Below are positions 45,423 through 55,737 of a stretch of DNA of 64,000 nucleotides, one piece after another. The DNA is from Aphanomyces cochlioides (lineage: Eukaryota; Oomycota; Saprolegniomycetes; Saprolegniales; Verrucalvaceae): positions 62,001 to 126,000 of the forward strand of contig JAHQRK010000033.1 of NCBI GenBank assembly GCA_019828595.1. Reading direction: 5' to 3'. Position numbers and translations under genes: made by a program. The notes under the pieces are model-generated. The model had not been told where the DNA came from. It saw only the letters and a list, made by a program, of their open reading frames with translations, and ran no database searches. The first letter of the stretch is position 1, and every line of letters begins with the position of its first letter.

Positions 45423-48114
45423 TTAGAGTTGATCGTCCTCCAAATCGAGGGGATCAATTTCGTCGGCGTTCATGGAGTGGTGAGCTTTGCTGCAGAGCTC
45501 GTCGATGTGGTAATTGTTGGTGATGCTTTTGAGCATCGAGATGGCCGACAAGACGGGAGCCGGCAAAGTGAACTTCTCGAGATTGTCGCTGAAGTTTTCG
45601 ATCAAAGCAAACAGCGACCAGTCCGTCAAGCAGTTGGTGTCAGGCAATCTTGTTGCTTCTTGGTTCAATAGAACAGTCAGTGCCTCCGAGTTTGTGTAGA
45701 GGACTGGGGCCCGATTTGAGAGGAATAAGTCAATCGTAGCAAGTGCAAAGAGGATGCGCTTGATCTCTGGTATGTCCGTGGTCAATTCTTCCACGATTTC
45801 TGACGGGTGAATCTTGTATTGAGCCATGAAGTTGACGTGATGTTTGTAGTTGTGAGGCTTGCCTTGAGCTTTTAACAAAGCCATCTTGCGCTCAATAGTC
45901 TTGGTTGCAACAAGTGACTGAAACAAACTGAGGTCTTCATCTTGTGCGTACATAGCATGTGCAACGAGCTGAGGATCATCTCGCAAAATGCGTTGACATT
46001 CGGTGATACTGCCTTCGACTTTCTTGTCTCGAATGATCTTCTTCGCCAATTCGAGGTGGGCTGCAGCAGACTTGTTAAGTCGTTGTTTCTTCGCTTTGCC
46101 TTTGGTCTTTTTCGGGCGTGGCGCACTTGAATCTTCCAATACAATTCGAGGCACTGCAAAGTCTTCAAACGAGAGTTCCACGTCGTCTTCTTCGAGGATA
46201 TGAAAACGGTTGGATGTCGGCAGGGGATCCAAACGTGGGGACGAAGGCAAAGTACGTTTTGGAGCTGGTCCAGACCGGTAGCCCGTTACCAATTGAAGGT
46301 CCAGCGAGTTCTTGGGCTGCTCACTTGGTGGAGCAAGAGCGGGCGATTCGTTGGTAGACATTTCCACATCTTCTTGTTGTTTGTCTTGTCCATTGTTGTT
46401 AGGGGGATCGCTGTCACCAGACATATCGACATCAGAGCCATGAGAAGGAGCTGTTGGCTGTGGTTGTTCATCTTGACCATCTCCAGATGCCTCAGTTGAG
46501 TCGGCCTGGTCTTCCGCATTTGTTCCAGGGTCTTGATCATGATCGTCTCCATCATGTTCAGGTTCTTTTTCTCCTGACGGAGGAGATTTTGCCGCTGCCT
46601 TGGCCGCTTTTGCCTTCGCTTTTTCAGCCTTGGCCTCTGCACGTCGTGAAACAATCGACGGAGGCAATGTCTTGTTCAGAGCAGCGATCTTGTGCTGAAA
46701 CACGACGACAAAAGGCTGACCCGACGGATCCGTAATGGTGATTTCGCGTAGTGCGTCGCCGGATTTTGGCACCAGCACTGCAGGAGGCGCAGACGACTTG
46801 AAAATGACTCTCAAATGCGGCGACTTGATGTTCTGACCAGCAGTAGGGTTGAATGCTGCTATCACTGACTTGGTCAATGCAGCCATTTTCTTGACAATTG
46901 CCTTGGCCATCGAAGGGTGACTGACCTTGTTGAACGTAACGTAGTAGTTGTTGCCATAACGCGAGTATTTGGGAACCAAAAAGTCTTTGCCACCAAGTCG
47001 AAACGTTGTGCCTCCCATTTCCACGCACGTAGACAAGTTGTAACTTGAGATCACAATGGTCTGTGGGTTCTTCTTGTGGATCAAAATGTTCGGAAATTTG
47101 GAGCCCCATAACGAACCAGGATTTTCCTTGACAAATTGATCGCAGATGACTTTTTCGGACCAGTCCTTGTAGCCTTCGCCCAACTTGACTGTGAGCTCGT
47201 ACACTTGGGACTGGGGGGTGAGCAAAATGTTTTCAATGAAGGCGTCCATGTCACCAGAGTCTTTGTAGAATGCGTCCGCCATGGCCTCGCATCGCGCAAT
47301 ATCGTCATCGGCAACAGCATGAGCACCAGTGTTGCGGTGTTTTGCGCCTTTGGGAGCATTGCCTTGCTTGGAATCTTTCTTGGACGAAGCTGAATCCTTG
47401 CCGGGAGCCTTTTGCGTCCATGGATTGGCCTTTTCAGCGTTTTGTTGCTCTTGATCGCCTTGTATTTTGTCTGCCGCGGTAGGAGGATCAACAGCGCCAT
47501 TTCCTTGAGCAACGGATTTGTCGACAATGTCTTGATTTGACTGTTCATTGTCATTGTTTGTCGATTGTTCCTCTTGAATAACTTCTCCAGGAGTATCACA
47601 CGGCTTCGCTTGGCCGTTAATGTCGCCTGACCCATCAACCTCAGAGTGAATTTGAGTATTTCCCTCGTCGGTTAAGGCCTCGGTTTCAGTAGAATCCTTC
47701 CCCTCGGCGTCTCCAGAGACCATATCCACGTCCTCTTGAGATTTTTCTTCTTCCTCTCCCGTTCTAGGAGGCTCAGCACAGGGGGCGACGCGGTTGGTGG
47801 CTGCTGGCTCAGTCCCATTGGTCACGAGAAAGGCCGGGGCCAGACCCCCAGTGACAGGGGTAGAAGGGGAATCCATGCCATCCCCGCAGCACGGTGACTG
47901 GGGTACACCATTGCTCCGGCGAGAACCCAAATCGGGATACCGCCCCCGCCCCTCCGAAGAGGCCCCTGGGGGGAAGTAGACAGAACCGCAGGGTGTGCCC
48001 ATAGGGGGGGCCCTCGTAGCCTCTAGGGCTGGCATGGACCCCGTTTTCTCGCCGCCTTCACTGGGGATCGACTCCAATTGGAGTCCAGGGAAGCAGCCAC
48101 CACAGGCACAAGGC
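45423..48114 (-). pseudogene. LINE ORF1 codons about 117-1012 (copy 3)
   Basis: Open from the truncated edge (CACGGCFPG) to the stop at 45,423, 78 nt before the copy-3 ORF2 start. The 148-bp segment is intact. At 48,114 homology jumps to minus-strand ORF2 through about three unmatched bases (AAT). Confidence 0.9.
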
Positions 48115-48117
48115 AAT

Positions 48118-48358
48118 ACTCTCCATATCGAGGGAGGATGTGGTCGGGTTGGAGGAAGGCGGCAAGTTGGGTAAGGCGCTTGGGGTCTTCGTAAAAGTTG
48201 GATGGCAGGTTGAGATGCTTGGTAGGAAGAATGGACGAGCTGACAGCTGGAGAAGCTCTGATCTTAGCCGATTTCGAAGTCGCAAGCGCCAACAAGATCG
48301 GACTCGAGTCAGGGTGAATCATCCAGTGCCATTCCATCCATTCAGAGCTTGGCGTCGG
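48118..48358 (-). pseudogene. LINE ORF2 fragment, codons about 1100-1178
   Basis: 241 bp of minus-strand ORF2 (from RYGE down to TPSSEW) wedged between copy 3 ORF1 and the 3' end of full-length copy 2, which is inserted at GCGTCGG. It is the visible target remnant of copy 2. Confidence 0.85.
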
Positions 48359-48504
48359 TTAAATGAGTTGTATTAACCTTATTTTTGAGCAAAGGCCCTA
48401 ATGACTTACTAATTTGCCTCGTACTGTATAAATAGAACTTGGAAAACAGAATATGACAAAGTGGTCATTGAACAGGAGATGAAGTGAGTGAGCCGTTAGC
48501 TCAC

Positions 48505-51500
48505 TCATGAAACGACGCTGTCAGGAATGGCGTGTTGATGTAACCAGGGGTCCGAAGATAGATGCTTGAGCACATTGAATACCTTGGTGTATCCCTTCTT
48601 GAGAGGGAGATCAACCAGGAGCTGTTGTAGATGTAGCTTGATCAAAGAGGCAGCATGAATGGCAACTTCCATCGGACTCTTCGCTGTGAGGTCGGGTCGA
48701 AAGGTGCGATCGGCACGTTGGAGCCATATTTGATAATACACGCAGGCTCGGACAATCGGCCAGATCTTCAGATAGCCACGGATGTAGTATCCATCGGACG
48801 GCTTGGGCGTCTCGTAGAACATTTCCAGACACGTTGACGGAAAGGAACACTCGAGCAGTCGCTGGATTGTCTTGAAGGAATACCAAACAGATTGACCATA
48901 TCCACAAGAGAACAGGAAATGCTCGTACGTCTCATTGACACGACAGAAGACACACGTCGGCTTGGGGTCTTGGTACTGAAACAGATATTGCATGGCGTTG
49001 GCGCGGAGAAGGGTCTTGAAAATGAACTCTCCATATCGAGGGAGAATGTGGTCGGGTTGGAGGAAGGCGGCAAGTTGGGTAAGGCGCTTGGGGTCTTCAT
49101 AAAAGTTGGATGGCAGGTTGAGATGCTTGGTAGGAAGAATGGACGAGCTGACAGCTGGAGAAGCTCTGATCTTAGCCGATTTCGAAGTCGCAAGCGCCAA
49201 CAAGATCGGACTCGAGTCAGGGTGAATCATCCAGTGCCATTCCATCCATTCAGAGCTTGGCGTCGGCAAGTGGAACACGGGAGCATCCTCTTCAGAAACA
49301 ATCTCAAACAATCGTGATAACTTGGTCACCAAGATTGAGATCCATTGTTTCGTTGGAGGGACAAAATTGGCTTGGCGGCAGGCACGGTTGATTTTGTCGA
49401 ACAAGATCGAAGCTGGCCAAACTCGCTGACACGGAGTCAACAAATGCGACAACTTCGTGATGTGAAGCGAAGCCAATACATTGGCTTGGTCTTGCGTCGA
49501 TGTAGAGCACTGATCGTATAGGTCTTCGAGTCCAGGCAGATACGAGTTGTGCCAAAGGGGAACATCCAAAGATGAGATGTGATTTGGACAGCCGTACGGA
49601 GTCCAGCGGGATTCAAACCAGCTACTCAATAAGGCTTTCCACATTGGAGTGATATTGGGATTCTTGTACAGTTGTCTGATGAATGCAGAAGAGCCATTCG
49701 CCAAGAGGAGATCTCGGGGGGAACCCCATGGATGAAAAACCTTCTCGAGGAGAGTATAGCCCGGCGTAATCCAGGCGGACATGGCAGACTTGCGGGGTGG
49801 GGTGGTGATGGCTTGAATGCATCTGATCATGACAGAGCGGTTGTGTTGTTGCCATAAAGCAAGTGCATGGTGCAGGCCTAAGCCACCGGACTTCTTCGGC
49901 ATGAATAGGATCTCCTTTTTGATCAAACGGAGGCCATGGACAGAGGAGGATGGGTTGATTTCTTCACCATGCATAAATTGAAGCATGGCCTTGTCGATCT
50001 TTTTGGCCAGGTCTTTGTCGGCAGGGACAAAAGCCAGTTGGTACCATAACACAGGCAGACATATGCTGTGCAGGATAGTGACTTTTCCGGCCATGGTTCG
50101 AGCCTTGTAGAGCCACAAAGACAAGCGAGCCACAAACTTCTCAAACACGTAATTGAAACGTGCCAATGGAGAAAGATTGGGCGCAACCAAGATACCAAGA
50201 GCCTTCACGGGACTGTCGGAAGTAACTTGTAGTGAGGCAAGGTTCCCATTCAACTGGCTGTAGGTCAGAATTTGGGTCTTGTCTACGTTGAGTCGGAAAC
50301 CAGACTTGTCGCAAAAGGTTTGAACCAATGCAAGCTGCCGGTGGAGGCACGTCTCATTTGCCGCATAGAGTTGCGAGTCGTCGGCAAAGTAACTCCCAGT
50401 GTGGTAGCGATCCCCACACTTGATGCCATAGTTGGAGTGTTGCCGTAGGAGTTGGCACATCGGTTCCAAAGCGATCACAAACAGAAGTGGCGACAGTGGA
50501 TCACCTTGCAACACACCGCGTGAGATGTGAACTGGCTTGGACAAGAAGCCGTTCACCAAGATGCGAGACTTGCGGCCCGAGTACAGTACGCGAACCATGT
50601 CAACAAAGGTTTCGGGAAAGCCATAGTGACGGAGGACGCGGAGCAAGTACGCGTGGTCCACGCGATCAAAAGCTTTCTCAAAGTCAAGCAGTGCCACCAT
50701 CGAGGACGGACTGTGTAGTTTGATGTGGTGCAGCATGTCATCCAGTCGTGCAATATTGGTTTGGATATTGCTTCGACGGATAAAGCCTTGCTGGTCCGGG
50801 TGGATGATGTGTCGAATGTGGCGCTGGAGTCGATAAGCCAGAATACTCGTCAGGATTTTCACATCCGTGTTGAGTAGGCTAATGGGCCGATAGTTCTTGG
50901 CTTGTGACTTGTGGCCTTTCTTGTGCAGCAACACCAGCGTACTGACAAGTTGCATGGGAGTCAAGCGGGGGTGAGAATGGAGCTGGTGTGTGAATAGCAG
51001 CTCCAATACCAACGACCACTTGTGAGGTGCAAGTTTGAGGACTTCGAATGGCAGAGCGTTGGGACCTGGCGCTGAGTTCGAACTGCTGTGTCGAATAGCA
51101 TGATAGAACTCGTTGGCGCGCAAGGGAGCCGACAGCTCTTTCTGGGCTTGCTCTGGCAGTTGCTTGTGTCGAGTCAATGGGGTCAGAAATGACGACACTT
51201 CGTCTCCAGATCGCTGCACGTCGGGAGCTGCAAACAAGTCCTTGTAGTAGTCGACCAGGACGTCAGACATGCCTTGTTGATTGGAGACAACATTTCCATT
51301 GACATCCACCAACTCTTTGAAGACTGTCTTCTTCAAGGGGTAGGGACAGGGGACATGAAGTGGAACTTGGACGAGCGCTCTGCTTTGTACAAGTGAAGTT
51401 GGAACGCCTGGTCTTGACGAAACTGCTTGTCTCGATCTTGCAGCTCGTGAATTTGCTTTTGAAGGTCTCGCACTCGATCCACCAGCACTGCATCTTGACG

Positions 51501-52559
51501 CATGTTGGGGACTTGCAAAAGCGAAGCGATCTCGACAGCTAACTTCTTCAACGGCAGACGTTGTTTCTCCAATCGTTGAGAATGGAATTCTTTGAGTTGG
51601 GAGCGGATATCATTGACCAGCATGTCGTAGGCCTTGGAGATATTGTGGAATGTTGGAGACTTGTCCAAAAATCGATCCAGACATCCATGAACAATCTCGG
51701 CCGCTCGTGGTAGACGAAGTAGCCAAGTTGGAGCTTTCCATGATCCAGAGCCATGGCGCAATGTTTGACGCTTTGTGATGATACGACAAGCCACGTGGTC
51801 AGCCTGTGGAACGTGTGGCATGTGCGTCGCCTTCCAATGACGAAGACCCGCCAAGGTGGACGAACAAAAGATGTAGTCAAGTCGGTTGGTGAGTGTGGGA
51901 CTTGTGAAGGTTCTTGCCACGGGGTTTTGACGGCGAAACAGATCCACCAGAGACAAACTGTGCATCCATTGTTCCAGTTGAAGGGTGCCGGCCATGGTGG
52001 AGGTACTGGGTCTCAACGAATCCAAATCTTTGTTGAGAGTGCAGTTGAAATCTCCTCCAACAATGTGGAGCGCATGTGGAGGAAAGTCGCGTGGCAATTC
52101 TTCGAAGTAACTTGCTCGTTCTTGGAAGGCTGCCGGCGCATAGATATTGTGGAGAACGACTGTCAGTGGACCCAGAGTACATCGCACTTGTAGATAACGA
52201 CCACGAAGCACTGGGTTGTCATGAGGGACTTGAGTGGCGTTCTTCAAAGGAGAGTGAGGATGTATCAACGTAGCCAGACCTCCAGTGGCTGGCGACGTGG
52301 ATACTTCAGGGTAAATAGGCTCTTCAAAGAACAAAGAGCCTTCGTGGTTTGTGATGCGTTGCCAATGGAACGCAACACGGTCGTGGAGACTTGGCGTGCG
52401 GAAACGGGTTTCTTGGATAAAGGAAACGTCGTGAACACTTGATAGTTTGTCGAGGATGTACCGATGACTGTTGGAGAAGCCATTGGTGTTGAGGGAGATG
52501 ATTTGTGGGTCCCAGTCCACGAGTTCAGTTGGGACATCGGAGAAGTTGTTGTCACTCAT
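48505..52559 (-). pseudogene. LINE ORF2 of copy 2, single-base frameshift
   Basis: ATG 52,559, stop 48,505. All endonuclease, reverse transcriptase and zinc-finger motifs are present as in copy 1, and W930 is intact. A run of five G in other copies is four here (51,337-51,340), which shifts the frame after VPTP at codon about 408, between the endonuclease and the reverse transcriptase. It is otherwise open on both sides of the lesion. Confidence 0.95.
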
Positions 52560-52637
52560 CACGAGTACAGATGAAAATGAGTAGAATGGAGGGGTCAGAG
52601 GGGAGGTTGAAATGGATTGAAGCAGGGGATAGAAGCC

Positions 52638-55600
52638 TTAGAGTTGATCGTCCTCCAAATCGAGGGGATCAATTTCGTCGGCGTTCATGGAGTGGTGAGC
52701 TTTGCTGCAGAGCTCGTCGATGTGGTAATTGTTGGTGATGCTTTTGAGCATCGAGATGGCCGACAAGACGGGAGCCGGCAAAGTGAACTTCTCGAGATTG
52801 TCGCTGAAGTTTTCGATCAAAGCAAACAGCGACCAGTCCGTCAAGCAGTTGGTGTCAGGCAATCTTGTTGCTTCTTGGTTCAATAGAACAGTCAGTGCCT
52901 CCGAGTTTGTGTAGAGGTCTTGGGCCCGATTTGAGAGGAATAAGTCAATCGTAGCAAGTGCAAAGAGGATGCGCTTGATCTCTGGTATGTCCGTGGTCAA
53001 TTCTTCCAAGATTTCTGACGGGTGAATCTTGTATTGAGCCATGAAGTTGACGTGATGTTTGTAGTTGTGAGGCTTGCCTTGAGCTTTTAACAAAGCCATC
53101 TTGCGCTCAATAGTCTTGGTTGCAACAAGTGACTGAAACAAACTGAGGTCTTCATCTTGTGCGTACATAGCATGTGCAACGAGCTGAGGATCATCTCGCA
53201 AAATGCGTTGACATTCGGTGATACTGCCTTCGACTTTCTTATCTCGAATGATCTTCTTCGCCAATTCGAGGTGGGCTGCAGCAGACTTGTTAAGTCGTTG
53301 TTTCTTCGCTTTGCCTTTGGTCTTTTTCGGGCGTGGCGCACTTGAATCTTCCAATACAATTCGAGGCACTGCAAAGTCTTCAAACGAGAGTTCCACGTCG
53401 TCTTCTTCGAGGATATGAAAACGGTTGGATGTCGGCAGGGGATCCAAACGTGGGGACGAAGGCAAAGTACGTTTTGGAGCTGGTCCAGACCGGTAGCCCG
53501 TTACCAATTGAAGGTCCAGCGAGTTCTTGGGCTGCTCACTTGGTGGAGCAAGAGCGGGCGATTCGTTGGTAGACATTTCCACATCTTCTTGTTGTTTGTC
53601 TTGTCCATTGTTGTTAGGGGGATCGCTGTCACCAGACATATCGACATCAGAGCCATGAGAAGGAGCTGTTGGCTGTGGTTGTTCATCTTGACCATCTCCA
53701 GATGCCTCAGTTGAGTCGGCCTGGTCTTCCGCATTTGTTCCAGGGTCTTGATCATGATCGTCTCCATCATGTTCAGGTTCTTTTTCTCCTGACGGAGGAG
53801 ATTTTGCCGCTGCCTTGGCCGCTTTTGCCTTCGCTTTTTCAGCCTTGGCCTCTGCACGTCGTGAAACAATCGACGGAGGCAATGTCTTGTTCAGAGCAGC
53901 GATCTTGTGCTGAAACACGACGACAAAAGGCTGACCCGACGGATCCGTAATGGTGATTTCGCGTAGTGCGTCGCCGGATTTTGGCACCAACACTGCAGGA
54001 GGCGCAGGCGACTTGAAAATGACTCTCAAATGCGGCGACTTGATGTTCTGACCAGCAGTAGGGTTGAATGCTGCTATCACTGACTTGGTCAATGCAGCCA
54101 TTTTCTTGACAATTGCCTTGGCCATCGAAGGGTGACTGACCTTGTTGAACGTAACGTAGTAGTTGTTGCCATAACGCGAGTACTTGGGAACCAGGAAATC
54201 TTTGCCACCAAGTCGAAACGTTGTGCCTCCCATTTCCACGCACGTAGACAAGTTGTAACTTGAGATCACAATGGTCTGTGGGTTCTTCTTGTGGATCAAA
54301 ATGTTCGGAAATTTGGAGCCCCATAACGAACCAGGATTTTCCTTGACAAATTGATCGCAGATGACTTTTTCGGACCAGTCCTTGTAGGCTTCGCCCAACT
54401 TGACTGTGAGCTCGTACACTTGGGACTGGGGGGTGAGCAAAATGTTTTCAATGAAGGCGTCCATGTCACCAGAGTCTTTGTAGAATGCGTCCGCCATGGC
54501 CTCGCATCGCGCAATATCGTCATCGGCAACAGCATGAGCACCAGTGTTGCGGTGTTTTGCGCCTTTGGGAGCATTGCCTTGCTTGGAATCTTTCTTGGAC
54601 GAAGCTGAATCCTTGCCGGGAGTCTTTTGCGTCCATGGATTGGCCTTTTCAGCGTTTTGTTGCTCTTGATCGCCTTGTATTTTGTCTGCCGCGGAAGGAG
54701 GGTCAACAGCGCCATTTCCGTGAGCAACGGATTTGTCGACAATGTCTTGATTTGACTGTTCATTGTCTTTGTTTGTCGATTGTTCCTCTTGAATAACTTC
54801 TCCAGAAGTATCACACGGCTTCGCATGGCCGTTAATGTCGCCTGACCCATCCACCTCCGAGTGAATTTGAGTATTTCCCTCGTCGGTTAAGGCCTCGGTT
54901 TCAGTAGAATCCTTCCCCTCGGCGTCTCCAGAGACCATATCCACGTCCTCTTGAGATTTTTCTTCTTCCTCTCCCGTTCTAGGAGGCTCAGCACAGGGGG
55001 CGACGCGGTTGGTGGCTGCTGGCTCAGTCCCATTGGTCACGAGAAAGGCCGGGGCCAGACCCCCAGTGACAGGGGTAGAAGGGGAATCCATGCCATCCCC
55101 GCAGCACGGTGACTGGGGTACACCATTGCTCCGGCGAGAACCCAAATCGGGATACCGCCCCCGCCCCTCCGAAGAGGCCCCTGGGGGGAAGTAGACAGAA
55201 CCGCAGGGTGTGCCCATAGGGGGGGCCCTCGTAGCCTCTAGGGCTGGCATGGACCCCGTTTTCTCGCCGCCTTCACTGGGGATCGACTCCAATTGGAGTC
55301 CAGGGAAGCAGCCACCACAGGCACAAGGCCCCAGTGGTTCGCCCTCCTGAGTGAGGGCTTCGCTAGACAAGTTAACGACAGTGGTCTGGGGGTCAACCAC
55401 TGACCCACTGAGGTTGACCCCCCCTGGAACTCCGGCGAGTGGAGCACCAGGTGAAGCGCTGGTGGAGCGAGACGCAGATTGGTCTCCAGAGACGCTGTTG
55501 GGGTCGAACTCGACCTCCACTTCGGCCCTAGGGTTAGGTGTAGAGACATTACTCACACCACTTCCGCCATCCTGATTGGACGACGAAAGTGGGTGAGGTG

Positions 55601-55676
55601 ATACAATACCTGGAATGATGGTGACTCCGTGAGTGTTGGTCTCACGAAGCTCGGAACAGCTGTTGGCGTTGGACAT
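52638..55676 (-). CDS. LINE ORF1 of copy 2, intact, 1012 aa
   Basis: ATG 55,676 in the context CAAAATGTCC, about 60 nt after the element 5' end, stop 52,638. It is the only complete uninterrupted ORF1 in the window. N-terminal Ser/Pro/Gly-rich region with Cys motifs (CACGGC near 117, SPCCGD near 180), acidic Asn/Gln-rich region about 200-310, globular middle about 320-610 (YNLSTCVEMGG, SRYGNNYYVTFNK), Lys/Ala run about 612-630, a second acidic region, basic KKTKGKAKKQR about 784-794, and a helical C-terminus ending DLEDDQL. It probably coats element RNA as other LINE ORF1 proteins do; I recognise no named RNA-binding fold. The upstream frame is also open into the preceding tandem unit. Confidence 0.85.
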   Translation of the reverse strand: MSNANSCSELRETNTHGVTIIPGIVSPHPLSSSNQDGGSGVSNVSTPNPRAEVEVEFDPNSVSGDQSASRSTSASPGAPLAGVPGGVNLSGSVVDPQTTVVNLSSEALTQEGEPLGPCACGGCFPGLQLESIPSEGGEKTGSMPALEATRAPPMGTPCGSVYFPPGASSEGRGRYPDLGSRRSNGVPQSPCCGDGMDSPSTPVTGGLAPAFLVTNGTEPAATNRVAPCAEPPRTGEEEEKSQEDVDMVSGDAEGKDSTETEALTDEGNTQIHSEVDGSGDINGHAKPCDTSGEVIQEEQSTNKDNEQSNQDIVDKSVAHGNGAVDPPSAADKIQGDQEQQNAEKANPWTQKTPGKDSASSKKDSKQGNAPKGAKHRNTGAHAVADDDIARCEAMADAFYKDSGDMDAFIENILLTPQSQVYELTVKLGEAYKDWSEKVICDQFVKENPGSLWGSKFPNILIHKKNPQTIVISSYNLSTCVEMGGTTFRLGGKDFLVPKYSRYGNNYYVTFNKVSHPSMAKAIVKKMAALTKSVIAAFNPTAGQNIKSPHLRVIFKSPAPPAVLVPKSGDALREITITDPSGQPFVVVFQHKIAALNKTLPPSIVSRRAEAKAEKAKAKAAKAAAKSPPSGEKEPEHDGDDHDQDPGTNAEDQADSTEASGDGQDEQPQPTAPSHGSDVDMSGDSDPPNNNGQDKQQEDVEMSTNESPALAPPSEQPKNSLDLQLVTGYRSGPAPKRTLPSSPRLDPLPTSNRFHILEEDDVELSFEDFAVPRIVLEDSSAPRPKKTKGKAKKQRLNKSAAAHLELAKKIIRDKKVEGSITECQRILRDDPQLVAHAMYAQDEDLSLFQSLVATKTIERKMALLKAQGKPHNYKHHVNFMAQYKIHPSEILEELTTDIPEIKRILFALATIDLFLSNRAQDLYTNSEALTVLLNQEATRLPDTNCLTDWSLFALIENFSDNLEKFTLPAPVLSAISMLKSITNNYHIDELCSKAHHSMNADEIDPLDLEDDQL

Positions 55677-55737
55677 TTTGAGCGCGGCGGCACTTGATAA
55701 CTTCTTGACTTGAGGGGTACGAGGCAAATTCGGAAGT

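Larger units (their letters stand above)
48359..55737 (-). mobile_element. LINE full-length copy 2, about 7,379 bp
   Basis: The most complete element: 3' UTR, ORF2 with one single-base deletion, spacer, intact ORF1, leader and 5' end ACTTCCG at 55,737. Beyond it a second 5' unit (ORF1 codons 1-790 region) continues to about 58,924 with the same fusion junction as copy 1. No target duplication was identified around the whole array. Confidence 0.9.
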
